The notes below the pieces were generated by a model. The model was not told the DNA's origin, made no database searches, and worked only from the letters and a program-made list of their open reading frames with translations. From the NCBI RefSeq assembly GCF_001669775.1, contig NZ_LXWK01000015.1:310001-374000 (forward strand): a stretch of 64,000 nt of DNA. Reading direction: 5' to 3'. Positions 1-9,242 of the stretch are shown one piece after another. The DNA is from Rheinheimera sp. SA_1. Lineage in GTDB: Bacteria > Pseudomonadota > Gammaproteobacteria > Enterobacterales > Alteromonadaceae. Both the position numbers and the translations under genes were made by a program. Position 1 is the first letter of the stretch. The number at the start of each line of letters is the position of its first letter.

Positions 1-2
1 AA

Positions 3-665
3 ATCAGCCCTTTTGTCGATTGTATTGATGTGATCACCGAACCTGGTGACATTTTATACATTCCACCAGGATGCCCGCACGAAGGTATTTCGGTTGACGC
101 CAGCCTGAATTATTCAGTTGGATTTCGGGCTCCAGCGCAAAAAGATTTATTAACCGGCCTGGCCGATTATCTGATCGAAAACGAAATTCAGGGCGAACGT
201 TATACCGACGCCGGCCGCACTGTCGCCACCAACATTGGTGAAATCACCTCCGCTGATTTGGCCTCAGTGCAGCAGATGCTGCAAGGCCTGATTAACGATC
301 CAAAACTGCTGGCGCAATATTTTGGCAGTTATATCACCCATGCCAAACATGAGCTGGACGCAACCGAGCCTGATCCACATTACCATCTGGATGAAATTGC
401 TGAATATTTACTGGAAGGTTCGGTACTGGCGAGACTCGGTGGTTTACGTTGTTGTTATATTCAGGCAAATGCTGAAGATGATATTTCGCTGTTTATTAAT
501 GGCCATACCATTACAGTACCAGCCACTGAATTGTCGACAGTCAAAGAGCTTTGTGAGCAAATTCAACTGGATGCCGAGACCTGTATCCGCTTTGCTGAAG
601 ATCCGGCCAAGCTAAAATTACTGACAATGCTGATCAATCAAGGATATTGGTATTTTGTCGAATAA
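3..665 (+). CDS. roxA: 50S ribosomal protein L16 3-hydroxylase RoxA-like (cupin), C-terminal part
   Basis: The reading frame is open from the first bases of the window, so the N-terminus lies upstream. RoxA (YcfD) is a JmjC-type Fe(II)/2-oxoglutarate oxygenase that hydroxylates an arginine of ribosomal protein L16. Seen here is the end of the cupin barrel (EPGDILYIPPGCPHEG, including the distal metal-binding His), followed by the helical dimerisation region and the winged-helix-like C-terminal domain, ending in YWYFVE. About 220 of the usual ~370 residues are present. The identification rests on the cupin motif plus the C-terminal domain layout. A more general cupin protein is the alternative. 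A strong terminator follows. Confidence 0.8.
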   Translation: MSPFVDCIDVITEPGDILYIPPGCPHEGISVDASLNYSVGFRAPAQKDLLTGLADYLIENEIQGERYTDAGRTVATNIGEITSADLASVQQMLQGLINDPKLLAQYFGSYITHAKHELDATEPDPHYHLDEIAEYLLEGSVLARLGGLRCCYIQANAEDDISLFINGHTITVPATELSTVKELCEQIQLDAETCIRFAEDPAKLKLLTMLINQGYWYFVE

Positions 666-702
666 GCCGTTACCGGATTAACAGCTTTTTAGCTCCTGAC
701 AT

Positions 703-730
703 AAAAAAACCGGCATTGCCGGTTTTTTTT
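703..730. terminator. Bidirectional rho-independent terminator
   Basis: The stem ACCGGC/GCCGGT with a short ATT loop is flanked by A7 on the left and T8 on the right. It lies between the convergent roxA-like and DUF4826 genes and can serve both. Confidence 0.85.
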
Positions 731-743
731 ACAGCTAAACATT

Positions 744-1187
744 TTAAGCATTTGAGGTATTGGCTTTCGCCCAAAACTGCTCATTTTCAAACAAATCGTA
801 CAGGGAATGGGCTCTGGAAATCAGTAAGTTGACATAGTCTGCTGACGTTTGATCCTGCACACCGGCATCGATCAACTGCTGAGCTTTCATTTGCCATCTA
901 AACGAAAAGGCACGTAGTGCCTCACGGGCATCAGCGGCAGCCGTCAATGCCAGGTGATCTGTGGGTAAATCACCGGAAATCACCCAGTAACTTTGCCGGT
1001 CCAAACCGTTAATTTTCCAGACCGCCACCAGCGGTGGTAAATAACGCGAATCCTGCACGGCTACGCTATCCATCAGGATGCCTTTTTCCGCCAGAAAAAG
1101 GTTGGCTTTTTGAAACTGGGCGCGGACCCATTCGCTGATTTGTGCTGCGTCTAAAGTGGCCGCAGGCTGTTGGTTAGTGGATTCCAT
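744..1187 (-). CDS. DUF4826 family protein
   Basis: A soluble protein of 147 residues with no signal peptide or membrane segment. The sequence (ISEWVRAQFQKAN near the N-terminus, then LPPLVAVWKI and YWVISGDLPTDHL) resembles the DUF4826 family found in Alteromonadales-type genomes. The function of that family is unknown to me. The C-terminal half is helical (residues ~85-140). It is monocistronic, sharing a bidirectional terminator with the convergent roxA-like gene. The start ATG at 1187 follows AGAGCAGT, a weak ribosome site. Confidence 0.7.
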   Translation of the reverse strand: MESTNQQPAATLDAAQISEWVRAQFQKANLFLAEKGILMDSVAVQDSRYLPPLVAVWKINGLDRQSYWVISGDLPTDHLALTAAADAREALRAFSFRWQMKAQQLIDAGVQDQTSADYVNLLISRAHSLYDLFENEQFWAKANTSNA

Positions 1188-1448
1188 GATACTGCTCTTT
1201 CATTCAGGTCAAAAATGACACTCTAAGCCAGCAGCTGCCTGATGACAAGTCACACGATAAATTGTCGACAATCCACTGGACTGACCAGCGGATATTTTTG
1301 CAGATCCATAGCGAAAATTCAGCCGAAGTGATACATTCCGCCGCGAAAAACCGGACCGAAGGCGCAGCTGTACCCTACCCCTCAGCGCGCTATTATTCGT
1401 TGCTGTACTTACCCAACGCAGCACGCTTCACTCAACGGAGAACCAGAC

Positions 1449-2492
1449 GTGGCAGTATTTAACCACCCAGAATTTGATAACCATGAACAAGTGGTATTTT
1501 GTAGTGATAAAGAAACTGGCCTCAAAGCCATTATCGCCATTCACAGCACCAAACTCGGCCCGTCCGTTGGTGGCTGCCGGATGTGGGACTACGTCGCCGA
1601 TGAAGATGCGCTGGTTGATGTATTGCGTTTATCACGGGGTATGACTTACAAAAATGCCATGGCCGGTTTACCGATTGGTGGTGGCAAATCAGTCATTATC
1701 GGTAATGCCAAAACCATCAAATCTGAAGCTTTGTTCCGTAAATTTGGTCAGTATGTGCATTCATTAAGCGGCCGTTATATCAGTGCCGAAGACGTCAACA
1801 TTACCACTGCCGATATTTCGATTGTGCATAAAGAAACACCTTATGTCGCTGGTTTAGAAGGGAAAAGTGGCAATCCGGGTCCTTTTACTGCTCTTGGAAC
1901 TTATCAGGGCTTAAAAGCAGCAGCGCTGCACAAATTTGGTTCCGCCTCACTGCAGGGTTTAACCGTTGCCGTGCAAGGTCTTGGCAGTGTTGGTTTTTAT
2001 CTGTGTGAATATCTGCACAAAGAAGGCGCCAAACTGATTGTGACCGATATCAACCCGGATGCTATCAGCCGCGCTGTCGCGCAATTCGATGCCACTGCTG
2101 TGGGTCTTGATGAAATTTACAGCCAGCAATGTGATATTTATGCACCATGTGCACTGGGTGCAACCATTAACGATCACAGCATTGAACAGTTCAAATGCAA
2201 AATTATCGCCGGTTGTGCCAATAACCAACTAAAAGAAGCGCGCCATGGTGAAGTGTTGCGGCAAAAAGGCATTTTGTACGCGCCGGATTATGTGATTAAC
2301 GCTGGCGGTATTATCAACGTCTATTCAGAAATGAGCCCACAAGGCTACGATGAAGCCTGGTCGACGACCAAAGTGATGGAAATCTACAACACCCTGCTGA
2401 ATATTTTTAAGCGCGCCGATGCTGAACAGCAACCAACCAATGCGGTAGCAGATTTAATGGCGCAGGAAATTATTGCCCGCGGCAAAAAGTAA
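1449..2492 (+). CDS. Leucine/Glu-Leu-Phe-Val dehydrogenase
   Basis: NAD-dependent oxidative deamination of branched-chain amino acids (leucine dehydrogenase type) is the likely reaction. The protein is 347 residues, the normal length for this subfamily and shorter than glutamate dehydrogenases. The substrate-binding half carries GGCRMW and the catalytic lysine region LPIGGGKSV (Lys80), with another Lys at 68. The Rossmann half has the dinucleotide motif GLGSVG (177-182). The start is GTG, supported by GGAG about 9 bases upstream; no in-frame ATG fits better. The gene ends in a terminator. Exact substrate preference (Leu, Val or Phe) cannot be read from the sequence. Confidence 0.88.
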   Translation: MAVFNHPEFDNHEQVVFCSDKETGLKAIIAIHSTKLGPSVGGCRMWDYVADEDALVDVLRLSRGMTYKNAMAGLPIGGGKSVIIGNAKTIKSEALFRKFGQYVHSLSGRYISAEDVNITTADISIVHKETPYVAGLEGKSGNPGPFTALGTYQGLKAAALHKFGSASLQGLTVAVQGLGSVGFYLCEYLHKEGAKLIVTDINPDAISRAVAQFDATAVGLDEIYSQQCDIYAPCALGATINDHSIEQFKCKIIAGCANNQLKEARHGEVLRQKGILYAPDYVINAGGIINVYSEMSPQGYDEAWSTTKVMEIYNTLLNIFKRADAEQQPTNAVADLMAQEIIARGKK

Positions 2493-2512
2493 TTTTCGAC
2501 CCGCACCAAAGC

Positions 2513-2539
2513 AAAAACCGCCGTTATGGGCGGTTTTTT
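2513..2539. terminator. Bidirectional terminator after the dehydrogenase gene
   Basis: The stem AACCGCC/GGCGGTT is followed by T6 on the plus strand and by T5 on the minus strand. It overlaps the stop codon of the convergent DUF218 gene. Confidence 0.8.
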
Positions 2540-3267
2540 GTTTCTGAGGTTTTGTACCAGTTCAGCCAGCCTTTGGTCATGGCATACACATAATAGCTAC
2601 TCATCTCTGCCGTTAACTTGGCAAACAAATCATAATTCGACAAATTCACCGTCAGAAAACACACCGCACCGCAGTTCACCTGGCGGAATGTTGAACTGGG
2701 TGACGCAAATACTTTGGCATTAAATAAATACTGATCTGCCAACTTTTTCACCCGAAAGGCGTGATAGTCACTGCTGACAAACACCAGCGGATGTTGTCGA
2801 TCTAACCGATCCGCCAACTGATAAAATTCGTGGTATGTGGTTGCACCACCATAAAAACAATCCAGCTCGACACCAGCCGGTATTTTTGGCCGCAGATAAT
2901 CCAGATAGGGTTGGCAAAATAACGTTGTGATATGCACTGTCGGTTGATCAGTACGCGCTGAAATAATGCTGCTGAGTTGATCCAATCGGCTGCGGGCGCA
3001 ATCCGGGATTGTCGTCGCTGTGCCGCCACAGCCCAGCACGACGTAATTGCCGCTAAAATCAGCAGCCACAGTATCGGTACTGATCACGCTGTTGTACCAG
3101 CTGCGAACCTGATTGGCAGCATAACCATTGCCAAAAGCATAAAACCACACGAACAACAGCAACAAACCGGTTTTGCGATAACGGAGTACGGCAAAGAGCA
3201 GCCCCCATAAAAAAATATTATGCGGGTACAAAAAGGGTTCAATTAAGTCTTTCACAGCAGACTCCAT
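2524..3267 (-). CDS. DUF218/YdcF-like membrane protein
   Basis: 247 residues. The N-terminus holds one or two hydrophobic segments (about residues 12-50), followed by an extracytoplasmic or soluble domain with NYVVLGCGGT and VFVSSDYHAFRVKKL, which match the start and the SS-x-H-x-x-R signature of the DUF218 family (SanA, ElyC, YdcF). ElyC and SanA relatives affect cell-envelope integrity and lipid-carrier use in E. coli; whether this one does so is inference from family and from its position beside the polysaccharide locus. Several cysteines lie in the second half (CARSR, FCQPY, DCFYGG, NCGAVCFL), which would fit disulfides in the periplasm. It is a divergent member. Confidence 0.6.
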   Translation of the reverse strand: MESAVKDLIEPFLYPHNIFLWGLLFAVLRYRKTGLLLLFVWFYAFGNGYAANQVRSWYNSVISTDTVAADFSGNYVVLGCGGTATTIPDCARSRLDQLSSIISARTDQPTVHITTLFCQPYLDYLRPKIPAGVELDCFYGGATTYHEFYQLADRLDRQHPLVFVSSDYHAFRVKKLADQYLFNAKVFASPSSTFRQVNCGAVCFLTVNLSNYDLFAKLTAEMSSYYVYAMTKGWLNWYKTSETKNRP

Positions 3268-3451
3268 GACAACAAAGATACAAGCGCATCATGACAGTTT
3301 GCCGCAGCTACTGCCAGTAGCCGGGCGCACAGCATAAATATTTTTGCAGCAACCTATTCGCTAATGCTTATAAAACATTGAGCTGTGGTAAGATCTGGCG
3401 CAAAATCTGCGCACCAACCAGCGTGAAATAGCAAGCAATCGGAGTGAAGCT

Positions 3452-4669
3452 ATGTTGAAGACAGTCTCAGTGATCGGTTTAGGTTATATCGGCTTACCCA
3501 CAGCCGCCATGTTGGCATCACGCAAGCTGCGGGTCATCGGCGTCGATGTGAACCAGCACGCAGTCGATACCATTAATCAGGGTAAAATTCATATCGTTGA
3601 ACCAGAGCTGGATTTACTGGTTCACGCTGCTGTGACCGGTGGTTATTTATCAGCGCAAACCAAAGCGGCCGCCGCTGACGCTTTTATGATTGCAGTACCA
3701 ACGCCTTTTTTTGATGATCTATCCCCGGATCTTTCGTATGTAGAAGCCGCAGTTAAATCTATTGCACCTGTGCTAACGAAAGGCAATCTGATTGTACTGG
3801 AATCAACCAGCCCGGTTGGCACCACCGAACTGATGTGCAAATGGATCAAAGAAATCCGCCCGGATTTAACTTTACCAACAGATTCAAACACGCCGGATTT
3901 ACATGTTGCTTATTGTCCAGAGCGCGTGCTGCCAGGCAAAGTGGTGCATGAACTGATTTCAAATGACCGGATCATCGGTGGTTTAACAGCCGCATGTTCA
4001 GAAATGGCCAAAGCACTGTACAGCACTTTTGTTGCCGGTGAATTGCTGGTGACTGATGCCCGTACCGCTGAAATGTCAAAACTGACTGAAAATGCGTTCC
4101 GCGACGTCAACATCGCTTTTGCCAACGAGCTGTCGCTGATTTGTGACAAGCTGAACATCAACGTCTGGGAATTGATCCGGATGGCAAACCGCCACCCGCG
4201 GGTCAATATCCTGACACCTGGTGCTGGTGTGGGTGGCCATTGTATCGCAGTTGACCCATGGTTTATCGTGCATTCAGCGCCGGAACAAGCCAAGCTTATT
4301 CGCACCTCGCGTGAAGTGAACGACTTCAAACCTGAGTGGGTATTACAGAAAATCCTGTCAACGGTTGCCAATCACAGCCTGAACAAACCATCTGTGGCTT
4401 GTTTTGGTCTGGCATTTAAACCGGATATCGACGATTTACGTGAAAGCCCGGCGTTACACATTGTGAATAAACTGGCCGCAGCTTATAACGGCAAAGTGCT
4501 GGCGGTTGAGCCAAACATTCACAGCACCAATAAACTGCATGCTAACGCTGAACTTGTTAGCATCGAGCAAGGTTTAGCAGCCGATATCATCGTGATCCTG
4601 GTGAAACACAAAGCGTTTAACGCTTGTGATTTTAAAGGCAAAACGCTGATTAATGTCGTTGGCGAGTAA
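3452..4669 (+). CDS. wecC: UDP-N-acetyl-D-mannosamine dehydrogenase WecC
   Basis: Oxidises UDP-ManNAc to UDP-ManNAcA using two NAD+. Length is 405 residues; E. coli WecC is about 420. The N-terminal Rossmann motif GLGYIGLP begins at residue 9. The central domain has the conserved Lys210 and Asn214 (SKLTENAFRDVN). The catalytic cysteine is Cys264 in GVGGHCIAVDP. The C-terminal UDP-binding domain has FGLAFKPDIDDLRESPA. The product is the donor for the WecG transferase encoded at 9243-9968. The epimerase WecB that supplies UDP-ManNAc is not in this window. The gene is monocistronic and ends in its own terminator, convergent with the flippase gene. Confidence 0.92.
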   Translation: MLKTVSVIGLGYIGLPTAAMLASRKLRVIGVDVNQHAVDTINQGKIHIVEPELDLLVHAAVTGGYLSAQTKAAAADAFMIAVPTPFFDDLSPDLSYVEAAVKSIAPVLTKGNLIVLESTSPVGTTELMCKWIKEIRPDLTLPTDSNTPDLHVAYCPERVLPGKVVHELISNDRIIGGLTAACSEMAKALYSTFVAGELLVTDARTAEMSKLTENAFRDVNIAFANELSLICDKLNINVWELIRMANRHPRVNILTPGAGVGGHCIAVDPWFIVHSAPEQAKLIRTSREVNDFKPEWVLQKILSTVANHSLNKPSVACFGLAFKPDIDDLRESPALHIVNKLAAAYNGKVLAVEPNIHSTNKLHANAELVSIEQGLAADIIVILVKHKAFNACDFKGKTLINVVGE

Positions 4670-4684
4670 TAACTGTTTTGATTG

Positions 4685-4714
4685 AAAAAGCGCCGGTTTT
4701 TGGCGCTTTTTTTT
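4685..4714 (+). terminator. Terminator after wecC
   Basis: The stem AAAGCGCC/GGCGCTTT with loop GGTTTTT is followed by a run of T. It overlaps the stop codon of the convergent flippase gene. Confidence 0.85.
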
Positions 4715-5972
4715 ATGGCTGTTGACCCGACTTTGCTTTTAACTGCCGATACGACCAGCCGCAAATCAGCTGCAATAACACCACGGCCGCCAAATTAGAC
4801 AACACAAAAATCCAGGCAGCAGCTGCTGGATCCAGCTCGGAATTCAGCCAGATATAGGCCAACGAGCTTAATATCGCGACGACCGTCACATTTGCAGCGC
4901 GTAAATCGGTACGCCCCACCGCCGTAATCCAGACTTCAAAATAGGTTTTAAGCAGCGTCAGCCACAACGTAATCACCACCAACATTGTGACCAGTTCAGA
5001 CTCCGGCGTCAGTTGTTCATTCAGCAGCCATGGATACAACCAGGGGTAAAACACAAGCAACAACACATAAGGCAATGATAATAGGGGAAAGGTTAGTAAA
5101 AAACTGCGCCGGAACAGCACAACCTTATCGGCGAGTAACGTTTTATGCGACAGCTTCGACAATAACACCTGCGAAAACACCACGGGCAACAGCGTCACCG
5201 GCATAAACAAAATAAAGGCTTTGCGGAACTGGCCAAGTGCGGTCAGGCTGCTGAAAATTGCCAGGAAGATAAATGGAATATTAGTCAGGTAAATGGCAAA
5301 AACGTCGTGCCAGGCGTAACTAAGCCGGGCGCGCCAAACCGATTTTTGCCATAAATCGCGCCAAAGTTTGCTCAGTTGCAAATTTTGTAACTGCAGCTCA
5401 GGCCAGATGGCGCGCACACCAACTGCCAGCGGAGCCAGACTTAACAGCAAAATACACCAAAGCACAGTGGCTGTTTCGTCGATAGTTTCGAACCACACGG
5501 CTACCACCAGCAATAACATCAGACAACCACCAAGCAACTGACTTTTCACTTCAATCGCAAACTGCTGTGCGCCTTTGAGATAACAAAACAGCGCCTGATG
5601 CAGCGCCCAGACCAGACCAATCGCCAGACTTAATAAATACAGCTGATAATCCAGCGCCTGTTGATCCCACACCGCATAACCCAGCAATAACAGACTGAAT
5701 AATGTAAACATCAACAAGCTGATGGTGATACTGCTGACGAGGTCGCTGACTTGCCGGAACGTCGCCGCCTGATGAATTAAATAAAAATTCGCCCCAAAGG
5801 CAATGGCCGGAAAAAACAAATTCGCCAGCATATAAACAAAGCTGAACACGCCAAATTCAACTTCCAGAAAGTGCCGTGCCAGCGCCAGATTTAATAGCCA
5901 ACGCGAGCCGAAGTTCAGACCTTGCGCCACGCTGTTGCTCATCATCTTACGGGCGAAATCACTGCGGATCAT
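4713..5972 (-). CDS. Oligosaccharide flippase (Wzx-like)
   Basis: An integral membrane protein of 419 residues with about twelve hydrophobic segments, of the MOP/polysaccharide-export type, expected to flip undecaprenyl-linked oligosaccharide across the inner membrane. The start chosen is the ATG at 5972, which overlaps the TGA of the upstream polymerase gene as ATGA; the frame is open for 82 codons further upstream, but that part is antisense to nothing and simply overlaps the polymerase gene. The N-terminal region (SNSVAQGLNFGSRWLLNLALARHFL, split here as two stretches) is typical of the family's first helices. It is the last gene of the minus-strand polysaccharide operon. A second, different flippase is encoded at 12408-13724. 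Confidence 0.75.
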   Translation of the reverse strand: MIRSDFARKMMSNSVAQGLNFGSRWLLNLALARHFLEVEFGVFSFVYMLANLFFPAIAFGANFYLIHQAATFRQVSDLVSSITISLLMFTLFSLLLLGYAVWDQQALDYQLYLLSLAIGLVWALHQALFCYLKGAQQFAIEVKSQLLGGCLMLLLVVAVWFETIDETATVLWCILLLSLAPLAVGVRAIWPELQLQNLQLSKLWRDLWQKSVWRARLSYAWHDVFAIYLTNIPFIFLAIFSSLTALGQFRKAFILFMPVTLLPVVFSQVLLSKLSHKTLLADKVVLFRRSFLLTFPLLSLPYVLLLVFYPWLYPWLLNEQLTPESELVTMLVVITLWLTLLKTYFEVWITAVGRTDLRAANVTVVAILSSLAYIWLNSELDPAAAAWIFVLSNLAAVVLLQLICGWSYRQLKAKSGQQP

Positions 5973-7264
5973 GATACTTGCTCCGGCGTCTGCTGCAGCC
6001 ATAACAGATAAGCGCCATTGAGCATGCCCCATGGGATCCATAACATACCGGACGTCAGCACATGCCCTGCCATGCAGGCCACCAACAACAGCACCGCATT
6101 GACCGTCAGTACTCCAGCCATCATGCTGGCAGGATGTTTTTGGTAACTGCGATAACTTTGACTCAGTACAAAACCAAACCACAACACGAAAAATCCGAGG
6201 CCAAAACCGCCGTACCAAATGAACAAATCAACCGGATCCAGCTCCGCCAGCGGTTTTGAGGTATAAAGTTCCAGTCCGGTCACGCCGATGCCCGCCAGCA
6301 GATGCCAATGCTGAAAATAGGCTGCGGCAAGCTGCCAGTTTTGTACTGCATATTGGTCGCGCGACGATAAAATAACCCCAAGCAAACCCTGTTGCTGATA
6401 AACCCAAAGTAGTTTCTGCCCAATGCCCAGCGTCTCCAGAATCACTGGCAATTGCCACAGCAGCAATATTGCAAATAAGGTCAGCAGCAACGCCGACACA
6501 GCAATGGCACGACTATAGCGTTGCCAATATTGCTTGCTTTGCAACAACGGAATCAATACAGCCAACAATAACACGCCGCCAATACCAGTTTTGGTCAACA
6601 TTGAACTGGCGCAAAACAGACTTAATCCCAGCACCAGTGCGAATTTCAACTTCGCTTGTGGCCAGTAACTGGCAAACAAATAACCTGACAGCACCAACAG
6701 CAAGGCCGACAATTCATTGGTGGCTTTGAAAAAACCTTTGGTGCCTAAATTCTGATCCGGCAAATAATCGTTTGGCAAATAGGCTTCAAAGCCATAACCG
6801 AGTCGCCCCAGCAGCAGGTTCAACAATAAAATACCAAAACTGAACACCATGATTTGATGCAGGGCATGTCTGGCCTGAATAGGATCACGTTGCACCAGAT
6901 TATAAAAGTAGAGTGCAGCCAATAACGGTGACATTATTTTCAGCAACATCCCGGCATCATAACTAAAGCCGGCACTGTTGCCCGATTGCAGCAAACTGTA
7001 AAACGGCCCCAGCAGCATCAATAGCAATAACAGCAGCGGCAGGATCAACCCACGCACCTGATGCCATAACAAGGCGCCAGTGATCAGCAGCAATAATAAA
7101 CTTTTATAGGCCGCAGACATCGGCACACTTTGCCCAAACAGCTGCAACAAAACGCCATTGCCGGCATCAACCAGCAAGTACCATTTGGCCATGAATAAAA
7201 TCAATAAATCCAGCACCGCAGCAGTGTTGTAGGGCTTAGTGGTGGTCAGATATTGGCTGATCAT
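5969..7264 (-). CDS. O-antigen polymerase/ligase-like membrane protein (Wzy/WaaL type)
   Basis: 431 residues with about eleven to twelve hydrophobic segments and a large loop near residues 270-340, the layout of O-antigen ligases and Wzy polymerases. There is no strongly diagnostic motif, as usual for the family. It would join repeat units or attach the glycan to an acceptor on the periplasmic side. Its ATG overlaps the stop of the upstream chain-length gene (ATGA), and its own stop overlaps the start of the flippase gene, so these three are likely translationally coupled. Polymerase versus ligase cannot be separated by sequence reading. Confidence 0.65.
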   Translation of the reverse strand: MISQYLTTTKPYNTAAVLDLLILFMAKWYLLVDAGNGVLLQLFGQSVPMSAAYKSLLLLLITGALLWHQVRGLILPLLLLLLMLLGPFYSLLQSGNSAGFSYDAGMLLKIMSPLLAALYFYNLVQRDPIQARHALHQIMVFSFGILLLNLLLGRLGYGFEAYLPNDYLPDQNLGTKGFFKATNELSALLLVLSGYLFASYWPQAKLKFALVLGLSLFCASSMLTKTGIGGVLLLAVLIPLLQSKQYWQRYSRAIAVSALLLTLFAILLLWQLPVILETLGIGQKLLWVYQQQGLLGVILSSRDQYAVQNWQLAAAYFQHWHLLAGIGVTGLELYTSKPLAELDPVDLFIWYGGFGLGFFVLWFGFVLSQSYRSYQKHPASMMAGVLTVNAVLLLVACMAGHVLTSGMLWIPWGMLNGAYLLWLQQTPEQVS

Positions 7265-8073
7265 CGACGGGCAAAAACCAGTGCCAATAACATGGCCAGC
7301 AAGGCTGCAAGTAGTGCTCCAACCAATGCACTAAACAGTAGCGGTCTGGATTTGGCCGCTTGCACTTGCAGCGGCAACAGCGGATGCAGTACTTGCTGCG
7401 CTCCTTGTTGCCATAAATGCATGTCGGCGAGTACCGGGTCCAGCCGACGGCTTAGTTCGGTACGTTCACCAATGGAATTAAGTGTTGCCAGCGCACTTTG
7501 TAACGCGTCCCGCTGTTGCGTCAGCTGCTGTAATCGTTGCTGCTGATACTGCAAAGTGGCGCTTTGTACTAAAGCGTTCAGTAACAGACCGGCATTTTTG
7601 GCATCCGCATGACGCCACTGCACACTGAGTACATTACCACGACGTTTGTGTTCAAATTGAAATCCACTGCGCCAGCTTTGTGTTTGCGCCTTGGCTTTTT
7701 CAGGATCATTGACCGCGCAAAAATCAGTGACTGGCTGACATAACAACGGTGTTGACCACAGTTGTTGCCACACTTGCGGATGCTGCAGCAGCAAACTAAA
7801 ACGCGACAATTCATCAATTTCCAGCGCGCCCAGCATCAACTGGGTATTGGCAGGCAAGCTGGTGTAAACAGTTGCAAGCTCCTGCACTCTGGCATCGGCG
7901 AGGGTGAAACTGGCTTTAGCAATACCGGTTTTTGGCAGATATTTCAGCGCCACCACAGTACCTAAAGCCCCTGCCAGCGCAAATACGCCAATCCACAATT
8001 TAAATTGCCACAGCGCCTGTAACAACAGATTTGCCAGATCCCGTTCCTGACTCAGCATTGAAGATTGATTCAT
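7261..8073 (-). CDS. Wzz-like polysaccharide co-polymerase (chain-length determinant)
   Basis: 270 residues with a hydrophobic segment near residues 25-45, a periplasmic region rich in helices and glutamine (QYQQQRLQQLTQQRDALQ, likely coiled coil), and a second membrane segment at the extreme C-terminus ending in FARR. This two-TM topology is that of Wzz/PCP proteins, which set polysaccharide chain length together with Wzy. The start at 8073 overlaps the TGA of the GT2 gene (ATGA); the longer frame reaching 8100 is not needed. No kinase (BY-kinase) domain is attached. Sequence identity to known Wzz looks low, so the call rests mainly on topology and context. Confidence 0.6.
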   Translation of the reverse strand: MNQSSMLSQERDLANLLLQALWQFKLWIGVFALAGALGTVVALKYLPKTGIAKASFTLADARVQELATVYTSLPANTQLMLGALEIDELSRFSLLLQHPQVWQQLWSTPLLCQPVTDFCAVNDPEKAKAQTQSWRSGFQFEHKRRGNVLSVQWRHADAKNAGLLLNALVQSATLQYQQQRLQQLTQQRDALQSALATLNSIGERTELSRRLDPVLADMHLWQQGAQQVLHPLLPLQVQAAKSRPLLFSALVGALLAALLAMLLALVFARR

Positions 8074-9044
8074 TTGTGTCCGAACAGTCCCTTTATCCAC
8101 AACTTAAGGCCTTTGTTTAAAATCTCTTTTCGAAGCTTAATCGCCCACTGCATTTTATATTTGAAATAATAACGGACTTTAATTTCCACCAATCCATAAC
8201 GAACCGATGACAATAATTCGGTAAATGACATTGGCAGCTGTTGCATGGTGCGCCGGTAAAAGGCCTGATTATGCAAATTGCGTTCGTTCATCAACCCCTG
8301 ATGTTTATCGACAAATTGCGCTTGTGCGTCCAGACGTTTGGGCGAATGGGTGATACGGCCTAATTCATGACCAACATGCACCACATAAGTTGCGTCAGAT
8401 AACCGCAGCGCCGGGCCATAAGCCGCGACCATCCGCAACCACATATCGTAATCCTGAAAAGCGGCCAGCGTTTCGTCAAATCCACCTTGTGCCAACATCC
8501 GGCTTTTACGCACTAAGGCCTGATTTGATAAGCAATGCACATCCAGTAATTCTGGTAAGCGAACAATTTTTTCTTCCGGGTAAAGTTGCTTTCGAATCGT
8601 GCCGTAGTCCCAGAAATAACTGGAACAAACACAGGAATATTGATCGTCATAGGCATTCATCAAGCTTGATAGCCGATTGGGCAAAAACTCATCGTCATCA
8701 TCAAGGCCGGTAACAAAGTCGCCGGCAGCGGCTTTAATCGCCAGATTTCGCGCAGCACAGGCGCCCTGACCCTTTTCCTGACGGAACAAGCGGATTTTTG
8801 GGTTGTCGCCATACAATTGATTCAGCACTTCCCAGGTATCATCTTTCGAGCAATCGTCGACGATCAGCAGCTCGTAATGGGGGTAATCCTGTGCCAATAC
8901 CGAGGCTATCGCCCGCTGCACCATCTGGCTGCGGTTGTAGGTGGGCATATACACGCTAATAAGTGGTGGCGAAACCACGGTCGCACTGACTGAATGTTGA
9001 TCTGACAAAGCTGTAGTCTCTTGAATAATTGTTATACCCGTCAT
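8070..9044 (-). CDS. Family 2 glycosyltransferase
   Basis: A cytoplasmic GT-A transferase. The N-terminal domain has LISVYMPTYNR, the nucleotide-binding LLIVDDCSKDDT and the metal-binding DDDDEF. The probable start is the ATG at 9044 (324 residues). The frame stays open to 9191, but that extension is encoded by an ERIC-like repeat (9033-9206) and is not protein-like. The chosen ATG itself lies just inside the repeat end, in the context AAGGATGACGGG. Downstream starts (TTG or GTG just before the conserved domain) are possible. The C-terminus ends in basic amphipathic stretches that could touch the membrane. Stop overlaps the start of the chain-length gene. Sugar donor unknown. Confidence 0.8.
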   Translation of the reverse strand: MTGITIIQETTALSDQHSVSATVVSPPLISVYMPTYNRSQMVQRAIASVLAQDYPHYELLIVDDCSKDDTWEVLNQLYGDNPKIRLFRQEKGQGACAARNLAIKAAAGDFVTGLDDDDEFLPNRLSSLMNAYDDQYSCVCSSYFWDYGTIRKQLYPEEKIVRLPELLDVHCLSNQALVRKSRMLAQGGFDETLAAFQDYDMWLRMVAAYGPALRLSDATYVVHVGHELGRITHSPKRLDAQAQFVDKHQGLMNERNLHNQAFYRRTMQQLPMSFTELLSSVRYGLVEIKVRYYFKYKMQWAIKLRKEILNKGLKLWIKGLFGHK

Positions 9045-9206
9045 CCTTGAAGATTCGGGGTTGTTGCCTTCGTTCGATCGCTGAAGCGTCAGTCCGACCC
9101 AGTCACATAGAACAGCTATGCTCTGGGTCGGACTGGCGCTCCAGACTGCCTTACTTGTCGCGGTTCCACCGTGGCCATCCCGCATCTTCAATGATTTTCG
9201 GTATAT
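9033..9206. repeat. ERIC/IRU-like palindromic element, copy 1 (174 bp, extended form)
   Basis: Ends TATACCC...GGTATA form an outer inverted repeat (TCATCCTTGAAGATTCGGGG at one end, complement of CATTGAAGATGCGGG at the other). The centre has the ERIC core pair ACATAG...CTATG inside a long stem built from CAGTCCGACC and GGTCGGACTG. The left arm is extended compared with the 128-bp copy at 36300. The element separates wecG from the GT2 gene inside one operon and supplies the likely GT2 start codon. ERIC elements are known from enterobacteria and vibrios as MITE-like repeats that are transcribed with their host genes. Confidence 0.85.
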
Positions 9207-9242
9207 ATGAAAACCGATTTTAACAACACTGTACCTGGGGCA

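Noticed and set aside
9045-9191. N-terminal extension of the GT2 protein
   Set aside because: The extra residues are encoded by the ERIC-like repeat and are not glycosyltransferase-like.
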